Positions 8,244 to 16,905 of a stretch of 64,000 nucleotides of DNA are shown here, piece after piece. The DNA is from an uncultured Christensenellaceae bacterium (lineage in GTDB: Bacteria; Bacillota; Clostridia; Christensenellales; Borkfalkiaceae). The position numbers and the translations under genes are program-made. The notes beneath the pieces were generated by a model. It worked only from the letters and a program-made list of their open reading frames with translations. It did no database searches and was not told the DNA's origin. Numbering within the stretch: position 1 is the first letter of the stretch; each line of letters starts with the position of its first letter. The DNA lies in contig CAJUOI010000001.1 in NCBI GenBank assembly GCA_910588615.1, positions 90,318 to 154,317 of the forward strand, in the 5' to 3' direction.

Positions 8244-8467
8244 AACTGCGCGCCGTCTATCGGCACTTTAAAGGTAATTTGTATTACGTGGAGGACGAAG
8301 CCGTTCACAGCGAAACGGGGGAGAGCTACGTAGTGTACCGCGCGCTGTACGGCGACAGAAAGGTGTACGTTCGACCGACGGAGACGTTTCTTTCGGAAGT
8401 GGACAGAGAAAAATATCCGCTTGTTACGGCAAAATACCGTTTCGAACTTATCGACGATTTTAAATAA
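8231..8467 (+). CDS. DUF1653 domain protein
   Basis: A 78-residue protein with the family pattern YRHFKGNLYYVEDEAVHSETGE, then YVVYRALYGD, VRPTETFLSEVDREKYP and YRFELI (segments given separately). Function of DUF1653 is unknown; it is a small soluble protein widespread in bacteria. ATG 8231 overlaps the end of the previous gene by 13 bases, so the two are probably translated from one message. mcsA follows three bases after its stop, which places it in front of the protein quality control genes, at the position where ctsR usually sits. Confidence 0.85.
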   Translation: MRELKLRAVYRHFKGNLYYVEDEAVHSETGESYVVYRALYGDRKVYVRPTETFLSEVDREKYPLVTAKYRFELIDDFK

Positions 8468-8470
8468 ATT

Positions 8471-8971
8471 ATGATGACTTGCGTGAATTGCGGTAATAAT
8501 TCGGCACAACTTTATAAAAGGATGGTGGGCGGAAAGGAATCGACGCTCTGCCTTTGTCCCGCCTGTTACAGAAAACTGTATCCCGAAGGGGATGCAATCG
8601 ATTTGTTTACGCAGTTTTTGGGGAACACGGGCGGACGCAGAAGCAAGGCGTGTCCTTCGTGCGGCACGACGCTCGGCGACTTCCGCAAGACGGGGCTCGT
8701 CGGCTGCGCCGAATGCTACGATGCGTTCCGCGATGATTTACTGCCCTCGATCCGCTATATCCAGCGCGACGTCGTGCACCGCGGAAAGCAGCCGAACGAG
8801 TTTGCCGGCACGAAGTACGACATGGTGCGCGAGCTCGTGCAGGAGCAGGCGAGGGTGAGGCTTGAGCTTGATAAGGCGATGCTCGACGAAGACTTCCGCC
8901 GCGCGAAGGAGTTGAAGGCTCGTTTGAGGCAGATAGAGGCAAACCTGATGCTTGCGGGGAGGTCGTCTTAA
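8471..8971 (+). CDS. mcsA: McsA, zinc-finger activator of arginine kinase McsB
   Basis: A 166-residue protein with four CxxC-type pairs: CVNCG at the N-terminus, CPACY, CPSCG and CAECY, forming treble-clef zinc sites. A UVR motif follows at about residues 130-160 (LEKAM-like LELDKAMLDEDFRRAKELKA). In Firmicutes McsA binds and activates the protein arginine kinase McsB and helps deliver damaged proteins to ClpC. It ends with TAATG shared with mcsB. The order mcsA-mcsB-clpC is conserved, but ctsR is absent here. Confidence 0.92.
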   Translation: MMTCVNCGNNSAQLYKRMVGGKESTLCLCPACYRKLYPEGDAIDLFTQFLGNTGGRRSKACPSCGTTLGDFRKTGLVGCAECYDAFRDDLLPSIRYIQRDVVHRGKQPNEFAGTKYDMVRELVQEQARVRLELDKAMLDEDFRRAKELKARLRQIEANLMLAGRSS

Positions 8972-10020
8972 TGGAAGTCATCGAAAGCTGCGATAGCATC
9001 GCCGTTTCCACGCGGATGCGGCTTGCGCGCAATTTTGAAGGGTATCCCTTCCCCAACCGTTTACTGCGCGACCCCCATGCGGCGGAGCAGGCGACGGAGA
9101 TGATTTCGCTCATTTCCGCCGAACTCAAGCTCATCGACGCGTTCGTTCTCTACGAAATGAAAAATATTTCCGACGAGAACGCCGCGTTTTTGTCTGAGCG
9201 CAATCTGATCAGCCGCGATTTGCTTGCCAACCGCAAAATTTCCGCTGCGCTTGTTTCCAAAGACGAGCGGATTTCGGTGATGATCAATGAAGAGGACCAT
9301 CTGCGCATACAGTATTTTATGAAGGGGTTCGACCTCGTAAAGGCGTATGAGCGGGTGCTCAATCTGGAAGAACAGATTGCCGAATTTATCCCCATTGCAT
9401 ACGACGCGCAGTTCGGCTACTTAACCGCCTGTCCCACCAATCTCGGCACGGGTTTGCGTGCTTCCGTCATGCTGTTTCTGCCCGCGCTGTCGCGGCGGGG
9501 CAGAATGCGTAAAATGGTTTCCGTATTGAATAAGGGCGGTCTCACGGTGCGCGGCGCGTACGGCGAGGGGAGCAACACCGAGGGTGATTTATTTCAGATA
9601 AGCAACGAAATGACGCTCGGGCTCTCCGAAAATCATATTTTAAATCTCGTCGACATGACGGTTACTACGCTTACAGACATGGAAATCACCGAGCGGATGC
9701 GCATGAAGGCGGAGGAAGGATTGGCTCTTTCAGACGAGTTGAGCCGTTCGTACGGCGTGCTGACGCACTGCCGTAAGATGGATTCGAACGAATTTATTGC
9801 GCGCATTGCGGACTTGAAATTGGCGATCGCGCTCGGCTGGCTTGGCGGCGAGGAAAAGGGAGAACTTCTGATGGGACGGCTGGATTCGCTTACGGCGGAG
9901 CTCCGTCCCGCAAATCTCAACCGTCTGGAGGGACGAAAGCTCAGCCCGTCGGAGCAGGACGTCGCGCGGGCAAGCTACGCGCAGAAAGCGATTGCGGAAT
10001 TGAATTTGAGAGAGAATTAA
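8971..10020 (+). CDS. mcsB: Protein arginine kinase McsB
   Basis: A 349-residue member of the ATP:guanido phosphotransferase family that phosphorylates arginines on proteins and so marks them for ClpC-ClpP. The N-terminus has SIAVSTRMRLARNFEGYPF, with arginines that contact ATP. NEEDHLRIQ carries the catalytic glutamate region, and the specificity cysteine is in CPTNLGTGLRASV at about residue 150. It has normal length for McsB. The start codon overlaps the mcsA stop, and clpC begins 13 bases after its own stop. Confidence 0.95.
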   Translation: MEVIESCDSIAVSTRMRLARNFEGYPFPNRLLRDPHAAEQATEMISLISAELKLIDAFVLYEMKNISDENAAFLSERNLISRDLLANRKISAALVSKDERISVMINEEDHLRIQYFMKGFDLVKAYERVLNLEEQIAEFIPIAYDAQFGYLTACPTNLGTGLRASVMLFLPALSRRGRMRKMVSVLNKGGLTVRGAYGEGSNTEGDLFQISNEMTLGLSENHILNLVDMTVTTLTDMEITERMRMKAEEGLALSDELSRSYGVLTHCRKMDSNEFIARIADLKLAIALGWLGGEEKGELLMGRLDSLTAELRPANLNRLEGRKLSPSEQDVARASYAQKAIAELNLREN

Positions 10021-10033
10021 GCGGAGGATTTTT

Positions 10034-12562
10034 ATGGAGGCAGGTAGCTATTCCGATCACCTCAAACAAGTGATGATGAAGGCGGAAGCCCTATGCAAGG
10101 AACTGAGCATCAACTATATCGGCAGCGAGCATCTTTTGGTTTGTATGCTCGCGGTACCGAGCTGCACTGCGGCGTATCTGCTGGAAAAAACCAACCTCGA
10201 CAAGCAGCGTCTGTTGGATCAGGTGAAGCGGATCGCAGATCATAACGTTAAGATCATCGGACTGACCCCGAACACGAAAAAGCTTATGGACCGTGCGAAG
10301 GAATTTTCGTACGTGGAGGGTACCTATAAGTCAATCGTAGGCACGGAGCACGTATTGCTTTCCATGCTCAGTCTCGACAATTGTGCGGGGCTCGGGCTTT
10401 TGCGCGGGCTTATCGGTGCGGACGCCATCAAAGCGCTGATCCACCGTACGGAAGCGTTGCTGGGACCTGCCGTCGAACCCGAGGAGCAGGAGAAAGGCAT
10501 GGTGTGGGAGGTCAAGGAGCGGGAAGCGCGCCGTATCAAGTCGATGCGGGAGAGCGCCTATAAGGATCTGACTTCCCGCACGGAGCTGGATTCGCTCGAC
10601 GCGGAATTGAAGAACTACGGCGTCGATCTCACCGAGCGCGCGCGAGAGGGCAAGCTCGACCCCGTGATCGGCAGAAGCAAAGAGATTGAAACGGTCATTC
10701 AAATTCTCTGCCGCAGAACGAAAAATAACCCCGTGCTCATCGGCGAACCCGGCGTGGGAAAGAGCGCCGTCATCGAGGGTTTGGCGCGGTCGATCGCGGC
10801 GGGCGACGTGCCGGAGCTTCTTCGTGGAAAAGTCGTATTTTCCCTTGATCTGACGGGACTGTTGGCGGGTGCGAAGTACCGCGGTGAATTTGAAGAGCGC
10901 TTGAAGCATATGATGGAAGCCGTCGTCAGAAACCGCAATATTATCCTGTTTATCGATGAAATTCACATGATCGTCGGGGCGGGTGCGTCGTCGGAGAGTC
11001 CTATGGACGCTTCGAACATCTTAAAGCCCATGCTGGCGCGCGGCGAATTGCAGACGGTGGGCGCGACGACGATTGACGAGTACCGCAAGTTTATCGAAAA
11101 GGACGCGGCGCTCGAACGCAGGTTTACTCCCGTTACGGTGGAGGAGCCGAGCGTCGAGGATACGATTACCATTTTGCGCGGATTAAAGGATAAGTACGAA
11201 GCGCACCATAATATCGTCATTACGGAGGAGGCGATCGTGGCGGCGGCACGCCTGTCCGACCGTTACGTAACCGATCGCTTTCTGCCCGACAAGGCAATCG
11301 ATCTTATCGACGAGGCGGCGTCGCGGGCGCGGCTGGAGAGCTACAACGGACCCCGCGAACTGCGCGAGTACGACGACAGGATCGCCCGACTCGAAGCGGA
11401 TAAACGCAAAGCTGCCAATATTTTGCAGGACTATGACCGCGCGGCGGCGTTGAAGCGGGAAATCGGTGCGTTGAAGGAGAAGGCGGAAACGGCGCGCAGA
11501 GAATGGGAAACCAAGCGCAACGCCTCGCATTACTCGATCGGGGCGGAGGATATCGCCGCTATCGTCAGCGACAGAACGGGCGTTCCCGTCAACCGCTTAA
11601 CCGAAACGGAAAGCAACCGCCTTTTGCACCTCGAAGAGGAGCTTCACCGCCGCATCGTAGGGCAGGAAGAGGCGGTAACGGCAATCAGCAAAGCCATTCG
11701 CCGCGCACGGGCGGGACTGAAACAGCCTAATCGCCCCGTGGGATCGTTCATCTTTGTGGGACCGACGGGCGTCGGGAAAACGGACCTCGCCAAGGCGCTT
11801 GCCGAAAGCCTGTTCGGCGGCGAGGATTTAATGGTCCGCCTCGATATGTCGGAATACATGGAGAAGTATTCGGTGAGTAAGCTCATCGGCACGCCCCCCG
11901 GATACGTCGGATTCGACGAGCAATCCGGATTGCTTACCGAGCGGATCCGTAAAAAGCCCTATTCGGTGGTGCTGTTCGACGAAATCGAAAAGGCGCACTC
12001 CGACGTGTTCAACATTCTGTTGCAGATTCTCGACGACGGCAGGCTGACGGACAGCAAGGGCAGAACGGTGTCCTTTAAGAATACCGTTATTATTATGACC
12101 TCCAACGTCGGGGCGCACGCGGTGAAGGAAGTGAGTATGCTCGGCTTCCGTTCGCAGGACGACAGGGGCGAGTATGACGACATGAAGGAGCAGATCAACG
12201 ACGCGTTGAAAAAGCAGTTCAAGCCGGAGTTTTTAAACCGTTTGGACGACGTCATCGTGTTCCGCAAGTTGAATAAAGAGGAAGCGGCGCAAATTTGCGA
12301 CAAGATCATCGGCGCGCTTGCGGTGCAGTTGAAGGAGAGGAATATCGGCATTGCCGTAACCGAAGGCGCAAAGGCAAAGCTCGTGGACGAGGGTTACAGC
12401 GAGGAATTCGGCGCGCGTCCGCTCAGCCGTACGGTGCGGCGGCTGGTGGAGGACAAACTTGCGGAAGAGCTGTTGAAGGGCGCCTTCGGTTCGGGCGATA
12501 CGGTTATCGTAGCGGAGCAAAACGGCGAACTGACCTTTCAGAAAAAACAGAGCTTGATTTGA
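10034..12562 (+). CDS. clpC: ATP-dependent Clp protease ATPase subunit ClpC
   Basis: A 842-residue Hsp100 unfoldase that feeds substrates to ClpP. An N-terminal Clp repeat domain (about residues 1-150) is followed by the first AAA module, with Walker A GEPGVGKSA and Walker B ILFIDEIH. A short coiled middle domain (about residues 420-480) is the ClpC hallmark and the McsB/adaptor site. The second AAA module has GPTGVGKTD and VLFDEIEKAH, and LGF near residue 700 matches the ClpP-docking loop position. The ribosome-binding site GCGGAGG lies before ATG 10034. It is the last gene of the mcsA-mcsB-clpC operon; a long hairpin follows. Confidence 0.96.
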   Translation: MEAGSYSDHLKQVMMKAEALCKELSINYIGSEHLLVCMLAVPSCTAAYLLEKTNLDKQRLLDQVKRIADHNVKIIGLTPNTKKLMDRAKEFSYVEGTYKSIVGTEHVLLSMLSLDNCAGLGLLRGLIGADAIKALIHRTEALLGPAVEPEEQEKGMVWEVKEREARRIKSMRESAYKDLTSRTELDSLDAELKNYGVDLTERAREGKLDPVIGRSKEIETVIQILCRRTKNNPVLIGEPGVGKSAVIEGLARSIAAGDVPELLRGKVVFSLDLTGLLAGAKYRGEFEERLKHMMEAVVRNRNIILFIDEIHMIVGAGASSESPMDASNILKPMLARGELQTVGATTIDEYRKFIEKDAALERRFTPVTVEEPSVEDTITILRGLKDKYEAHHNIVITEEAIVAAARLSDRYVTDRFLPDKAIDLIDEAASRARLESYNGPRELREYDDRIARLEADKRKAANILQDYDRAAALKREIGALKEKAETARREWETKRNASHYSIGAEDIAAIVSDRTGVPVNRLTETESNRLLHLEEELHRRIVGQEEAVTAISKAIRRARAGLKQPNRPVGSFIFVGPTGVGKTDLAKALAESLFGGEDLMVRLDMSEYMEKYSVSKLIGTPPGYVGFDEQSGLLTERIRKKPYSVVLFDEIEKAHSDVFNILLQILDDGRLTDSKGRTVSFKNTVIIMTSNVGAHAVKEVSMLGFRSQDDRGEYDDMKEQINDALKKQFKPEFLNRLDDVIVFRKLNKEEAAQICDKIIGALAVQLKERNIGIAVTEGAKAKLVDEGYSEEFGARPLSRTVRRLVEDKLAEELLKGAFGSGDTVIVAEQNGELTFQKKQSLI

Positions 12563-12612
12563 TCGGGAAATTTGGTCTCCTGAGTCCGTCCGAGGCGGGT
12601 CGAGGGGCAAGA

Positions 12613-12661
12613 TTATAAACCGCTCCCCGAACGCACAATGCGTTCGGGGAGCGGTTTATAA
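12613..12661. terminator. 23-bp perfect inverted repeat, bidirectional terminator
   Basis: Bases 12613-12635 and 12639-12661 are exact reverse complements with a three-base loop (CAA). The arm begins TTATAAACCGCTCCCCG. It lies between clpC (+) and the convergent ung (-), so it can end transcripts from both sides. The flanking T tract is weak. Confidence 0.8.
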
Positions 12662-12663
12662 CG

Positions 12664-13329
12664 TCAGTTCAAATTCCAATTGATGGGGGTTTTTCCGACC
12701 GATTTCAGATACTCGTTCGTCTTGGAATAGTGTCTGCAGCCGAAAAAGCCGTTATAGGCTGAAAGGGGCGAGGGGTGGGCGCACTCTAAAATCATATGCT
12801 TGCGTCTGTCGATCAGTGAGGCTTTGCGTCGCGCGTTTCCGCCCCATAATATAAAGACAAGGTGCTCCTTTTGTTTGCTCAGGAGAGAAATCACCGAATC
12901 GGTAAACCAGCTCCAACCGCAGTTTGCGTGCGAGTTTGCCTGATGCTCGCGTACGGTCAGCGCGGTGTTCATAAGCAGTACTCCCTCCTTCGCCCATTTG
13001 GTCAGGTTGCCCGATACGGGCGCGGAAAAGCCCAAATCGCTCTTTAATTCTTTTAACATGTTTTCGAGGGAAGGGGGCTTTGGCACGCCGTCCTTCACGG
13101 AAAAGCACAGCCCGTGCGCCTGTCCCTCGTTGTGGTAGGGGTCTTGCCCCAACAGCACGACTTTCACCTCGGAGTAGGGCGTAAAACGGAAACAATTGAA
13201 AATGTCGTACATATCGGGATATACGATGCAATGGGAATATTCGTGCTTTAAAAAATCCCGAATTTTTTGATAGCGTTCGTCCGCGAACAGCGGAGCGAGC
13301 GGTTCGTTCCAATCGCCTAAGTCTATCAT
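12664..13329 (-). CDS. ung: Uracil-DNA glycosylase, family 1
   Basis: Removes uracil from DNA to start base excision repair. The 221-residue protein has the water-activating loop VVLLGQDPYHNEGQAHGL with the catalytic aspartate, GVLLMNTALTVREH, the uracil-binding WGGNARRK region and the DNA-intercalating loop AHPSPLSAYNGFFG. These are the standard UNG motifs. ATG at 13329 (MIDLGDWNEPLAP) was chosen. A longer frame upstream overlaps luxS and is not supported. The start overlaps the luxS stop by four bases, so ung is the last gene of the mtnN-luxS-ung unit. Confidence 0.95.
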   Translation of the reverse strand: MIDLGDWNEPLAPLFADERYQKIRDFLKHEYSHCIVYPDMYDIFNCFRFTPYSEVKVVLLGQDPYHNEGQAHGLCFSVKDGVPKPPSLENMLKELKSDLGFSAPVSGNLTKWAKEGVLLMNTALTVREHQANSHANCGWSWFTDSVISLLSKQKEHLVFILWGGNARRKASLIDRRKHMILECAHPSPLSAYNGFFGCRHYSKTNEYLKSVGKTPINWNLN

Positions 13330-13754
13330 AAGTTTACCAACACCGTAAGATATTTTTTCAGTTCTTCCTTCGCGCCGATCAAATCGTGTTCGAGGTAGTT
13401 TCCGCATTCTTCGCGCTTGCTGCCGGGGATTTCGTCCAGCGCAAGCGCCATTGCAACGCCTTCGGTCAAGAGCTGTTTTACGCGCTCAAAGCTTAAATTG
13501 CGGGTCAACAGATAAAACCCCGTGCGGCAGCCCATGGGACCGAAGTAGACGATATCGTCTTTTACGCTGCTGTTCCGAAGTACGGTTGCAAGCAGGTGTT
13601 CGATCGTGTGCAGCGCTTTGGGGGTGATATAGTCGCCCGCGTTTGGTTTTTTAAAGCGCAAATCGAAGGTGGTAATGCCGTGCGCGTCCGTTGCCGCGTG
13701 CAGACCGACGGCAAGGGTATCGTGATTTTTCTGAAAGGAGGGGATCCGTTCCAC
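13326..13754 (-). CDS. luxS: S-ribosylhomocysteine lyase
   Basis: Cleaves S-ribosylhomocysteine to homocysteine and DPD, the precursor of autoinducer-2. The 142-residue protein contains the metal site HTIEHLLAT (HxxEH) and the third ligand region GPMGCRTGFYL with the catalytic cysteine. PSFQKNHDTL near the N-terminus is slightly different from the usual SFxLDHT but the layout is intact. It follows mtnN by three bases on the minus strand, so both enzymes of the S-adenosylhomocysteine detoxification route come from one transcript. Whether it serves signalling or just recycling cannot be told. Confidence 0.95.
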   Translation of the reverse strand: MERIPSFQKNHDTLAVGLHAATDAHGITTFDLRFKKPNAGDYITPKALHTIEHLLATVLRNSSVKDDIVYFGPMGCRTGFYLLTRNLSFERVKQLLTEGVAMALALDEIPGSKREECGNYLEHDLIGAKEELKKYLTVLVNL

Positions 13755-13757
13755 GCT

Positions 13758-14417
13758 TCAATCCTCCAAGGCGGCAAAAATTTCGGGCAAGCGCGCTTTG
13801 AGGTTGAGCAAGGCAAAATCCCGATTTTTCCGATATTGGTCGGTTGTGCTTCCCAAACCGTACACGTCGGAAATGGCTTTCACGCAGACGCACGGAACGC
13901 TTGCATACTTGCACACCTGTGCAATTGCGGCTGCCTCCATTTCGCGGACGTCGCAGCCGAGTTCCAGCAACAGTTCGTGATCTGCGGGCGAATCGTTGAA
14001 GCGGTCGCCCGTGCCGAGGGCGCGGCGGGGGAATCCGAGCTGTTCGGGAACGGAGAGGGGCAAAAAGTTTTCCGTCTCGCCGTCGAGCGTGCCGATCTTC
14101 GGCGCGCCGAGTTGCGTACAGTCGAAATCGTACTGCACGGCTTTCTCAATCAGGTAAATTTCCGAAACCTCGGTGTTTTGGTGTAAGCCGCCCGCAACGC
14201 CGAAGTTCAGAATAACGTCCGCGCCTTTTGAAAGAGCGGCGCACGCGCCGGCGGCGGCATTCACCTTGCCTACGCCGCACACGACGATAACGACGTCTTT
14301 TCCGAACGCCTTTCCCGTATATACGGGTTTTCCGTACATGGATTTCAATCCTTCGATTTCCGTTTGCGAAAGCAGAATTTCCGCTTCCCCGTCGCAAGCG
14401 ATTACGCATCCAATCAT
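13758..14417 (-). CDS. mtnN: 5'-methylthioadenosine/S-adenosylhomocysteine nucleosidase
   Basis: Hydrolyses S-adenosylhomocysteine and methylthioadenosine to adenine plus the ribosyl compound, feeding LuxS. The 219-residue protein has IGCVIACDGEAE at the start and VVCGVGKVNAAAGA. NFGVAGGL, EMEAAAIAQVCK (the conserved MExA) and VKAISDV near the end are typical phosphorylase-superfamily motifs. ATG at 14417 has AAGGAG eight bases ahead. A longer frame upstream runs into repeat-like sequence and was rejected. It heads the mtnN-luxS-ung transcript. Confidence 0.93.
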   Translation of the reverse strand: MIGCVIACDGEAEILLSQTEIEGLKSMYGKPVYTGKAFGKDVVIVVCGVGKVNAAAGACAALSKGADVILNFGVAGGLHQNTEVSEIYLIEKAVQYDFDCTQLGAPKIGTLDGETENFLPLSVPEQLGFPRRALGTGDRFNDSPADHELLLELGCDVREMEAAAIAQVCKYASVPCVCVKAISDVYGLGSTTDQYRKNRDFALLNLKARLPEIFAALED

Positions 14418-14449
14418 GACGTACTCCTTATATAACGTAGTTTTATTGT

Positions 14450-14580
14450 TTGCACGCGGTTGTCCCGGCGTGCCTCGCTCAGAATGACCGTTGCGCGGAA
14501 GCTTCCCCTCATGGGATAAACGATCCCGCCGCTCCCGCAAGGCACGGGCGCCTCCGTTTACACAAGGGAAACGTTACCGA
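14450..14580. repeat. Degenerate intergenic repeat in the mtnN leader
   Basis: On the minus strand this segment contains GGTCATTCTGAGCGAGGC and, further upstream, a piece resembling CCCTTGTGTAAACGGAGG. Both are typical of short dispersed repeats in Clostridia. A related but clearer copy of the second piece lies at 41376-41398 and a relative of the first at about 53500-53577. A TATAAT on the minus strand near 14589-14594 would give mtnN a leader of about 165 bases carrying this segment. No gene is visible here. Confidence 0.4.
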
Positions 14581-14674
14581 TTACGGTTATTATAACGAAT
14601 TTGGGAAAAAAAAGCAAACGAAAGAATACTTTTTTTAGAAAAGGCGCATAAAAGCGGAGGAAAGGAGGATCATA

Positions 14675-15922
14675 ATGAATCCGTTTGATTTAAAGCCGCA
14701 GAAAGCGGACAAAATTTTTACCAGCTGGAATAAGGTTCTCGTAAAGCCCTACGACAAGAACACGGTAGACCCCTACACGCGCCTTCGCGTTATCTTAATG
14801 TCGGGCACCGAATTCGAATCGGTGCGTTTTTCCAACGCGTTTACGCGGCACTGTGCCAATAACGACGTGCGCCGCCGTCTTGCGTATATGCGCCGTGGCG
14901 AGCAGATTCAGCAAAAGCGCGTCGCGGGGTTAAAGCCCGCCAATGAAACTATTCTCGAACACACGATCGGCTACGAACAGCTCGCCGTGGATTTGACCGC
15001 CAATCTCGCCATGTCCGAAAGCAATTCGTACGTAAAGAAGCAGCTTGATTTCGCTTTGCTCGAAGATTTCGACCACTTGTACCGATATTCCGATTTGATG
15101 GAGCTGGAGAAGGGCGGCGATCCCGCAAAACTCGTGGGGGATTATACCGAAATCATGCCGGGTCGTCCCACCGTTTCGGAGTACCGACACCCGTACGACG
15201 ACGTGAATTTTTATATCAACGGCTACCTCAACGACAAAAAGACCAAGCTGAATATCAACATTATTACGGCGGCGGAACAGCAGACCATGAACTTTTATAT
15301 GAATGTGGGCAATCTGTACGCAACGCCGCTCGGCAGAAAGCTGTACAACGAAATCGCCATGATAGAGGAGCAGCACGTAACGGGGTACGGGTGTCTGAAA
15401 GACCCTTCGATGACTTGGTGGGAATCGCTTCTCATGAACGAATACACCGAATGTTATCTGAATTATTCGTGCTATATGGACGAAAAGGACGAGCGTATCA
15501 AGAAGATTTGGGAGATGCACTTCGAAGAGGAGGTTGCGCACCTGCACGAGGCGGCGGACTTATTGAGAACGTACGAGGGGAAGGTATGGCAGCAGTGTTT
15601 GCCGGAGGGCGGCGATTTCCCCGAACTTTTAAAGTTCCGTTCGCAGAAGGATTATATTCGAGAAATATTGAAGAGCGTGCGTTTAACGGGCGTCGAAGAG
15701 GGCTGGGAAGAGCTCGACAAGGTGCCGGACGGATTCCGTTATTTCGGCTACAATGCGCGTACGAACGGAAACCTGAACTGCGTGGGAACGCATCTCGTCA
15801 TCGACAAGACGATTGCCGGTATCGGAAAGGATTGGCGGTTGCAAGATAAAGATCACCCGATCCGCGCTCTTTCGGACAGAAAAAAGGACAACGTGGATAT
15901 AGCGAGAGTGAAGGGAAAATAA
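14675..15922 (+). CDS. Ferritin-like domain protein, predicted di-iron
   Basis: A 415-residue soluble, almost all-helical protein. Its metal-ligand-like motifs recur: EHTIGYEQLAVDL at about residue 96, EEQHVTGYG at about residue 233, YTECYLNYSCYMDE at about residue 255 and HFEEEVAHLHEAADLL at about residue 283. The spacing of Glu and ExxH fits a ferritin-like four-helix bundle with a di-iron or di-manganese centre. The C-terminal 120 residues are less regular. The gene is monocistronic, with a strong AAAGGAGG ahead of ATG 14675 and a terminator behind. Substrate is unknown; a peroxide-reducing or oxidative-stress role would be a guess. Confidence 0.65.
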   Translation: MNPFDLKPQKADKIFTSWNKVLVKPYDKNTVDPYTRLRVILMSGTEFESVRFSNAFTRHCANNDVRRRLAYMRRGEQIQQKRVAGLKPANETILEHTIGYEQLAVDLTANLAMSESNSYVKKQLDFALLEDFDHLYRYSDLMELEKGGDPAKLVGDYTEIMPGRPTVSEYRHPYDDVNFYINGYLNDKKTKLNINIITAAEQQTMNFYMNVGNLYATPLGRKLYNEIAMIEEQHVTGYGCLKDPSMTWWESLLMNEYTECYLNYSCYMDEKDERIKKIWEMHFEEEVAHLHEAADLLRTYEGKVWQQCLPEGGDFPELLKFRSQKDYIREILKSVRLTGVEEGWEELDKVPDGFRYFGYNARTNGNLNCVGTHLVIDKTIAGIGKDWRLQDKDHPIRALSDRKKDNVDIARVKGK

Positions 15923-15931
15923 GAAAAACCG

Positions 15932-15963
15932 AAAATCCCGTCGCGGGCAGCGGCGGGATTTTT
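15932..15963 (+). terminator. Rho-independent terminator after ferritin-like gene
   Basis: AAAATCCCG and CGGGATTTTT pair across a 13-base GC-rich loop, about ten bases after the stop codon. Confidence 0.8.
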
Positions 15964-16043
15964 GCTGTTGTTTGAATCATTTTACTTCTTTTCCGCAAGA
16001 AAAGTTAAAAATTTAAAAATCATAAAAAATATCTGCGGAAAAA

Positions 16044-16073
16044 ATGACATTTCCCGTTTGATTGTGCTATAAT
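16044..16073 (+). promoter_or_regulatory. Promoter of HAD gene with very short leader
   Basis: TATAAT at 16068-16073 with ATGACA at 16044-16049, an 18-base spacer. The probable start at about 16080 leaves only three or four bases before ATG 16084 and no Shine-Dalgarno sequence. Confidence 0.65.
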
Positions 16074-16083
16074 AAAAACGAAG

Positions 16084-16905
16084 ATGAAAACGTTATTCGT
16101 AACCGACCTGGACGGAACGCTGCTCACCAAGGAAGAGCGCGTGTCCGAATACAGCCGCGAACGCATCAATCGCCTTATCGGGCAGGGGATGCTCTTTACC
16201 TATGCTACGGCGCGCTCGGAGGAGAGCGCGCGGCGGGCGATCGACGGGCTGAACATACAAATTCCCGCCGTTCTCTACAACGGCGGGCTCATATACAATT
16301 CCTTTACACGCGAAACGCTGCACGCCGTGCTCTTTTCGGAGGAGTGCAAGCGCTACGTTTATACCGTTCTGCGCGACCGCGGCATCATCCCCTTCGTGTT
16401 CGGCGCTGACGGGGAGCGGGAGCGCGTTTTCTGGATCACGGGCAGTGAAACGTTCGGCATGGAGCGCTATCTCTCGCGCCGCAGCGACGACAGGCGCATG
16501 AGTCCCGTTCGCAGCGAGGAGGAGCTTTTGAACGGGTACGTCTTTTATTTTAAATGTATCGGTCCGCGCGAACAGCTCGAGGGCGCGTGGAATGTTCTGA
16601 AATACGACGAGCGGCTTATCTGCATCTTCCATCAGGAAACCTATCAGAGCGATTTCTGGATGGAAATTTCTCCGCGCGCCGCAACCAAGGCGAACGGCGT
16701 GTTAAAGCTGAAAGAGCTCTTGGGGTGCGAACGTCTCGTTTGCTTCGGCGATACCTCCAACGATTCGGATATGTTTGACGTTTGCGAAGAAAAGTTTGCC
16801 GTAATGAATGCGGACGATTGGCTGAAACAAAAGGCGACCGGAGTCATCGGCTACTGCGAGGAGGATGGCGTCGCCAAGTGGCTCGAACGGTATTCCGGCT
16901 TTTAA
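16084..16905 (+). CDS. HAD superfamily phosphatase, Cof type (IIB cap)
   Basis: A 273-residue cytoplasmic hydrolase of the Cof/YidA branch, which dephosphorylates sugar phosphates and other small phospho-compounds. Motif I is VTDLDGTLLT at residues 6-15 with the nucleophile aspartate. Motif II is the threonine in YATARSEESARRA. Motif III and IV are the lysine in ATKANGVLKL and CFGDTSNDSDMF. The IIB cap lies between. It starts almost at the transcription start site. The exact substrate cannot be predicted from sequence. Confidence 0.88.
   Translation: MKTLFVTDLDGTLLTKEERVSEYSRERINRLIGQGMLFTYATARSEESARRAIDGLNIQIPAVLYNGGLIYNSFTRETLHAVLFSEECKRYVYTVLRDRGIIPFVFGADGERERVFWITGSETFGMERYLSRRSDDRRMSPVRSEEELLNGYVFYFKCIGPREQLEGAWNVLKYDERLICIFHQETYQSDFWMEISPRAATKANGVLKLKELLGCERLVCFGDTSNDSDMFDVCEEKFAVMNADDWLKQKATGVIGYCEEDGVAKWLERYSGF

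Noticed and set aside
14418..14585. SAH riboswitch upstream of mtnN
   Set aside because: The segment is explained by decayed intergenic repeats and shows no SAH aptamer consensus.
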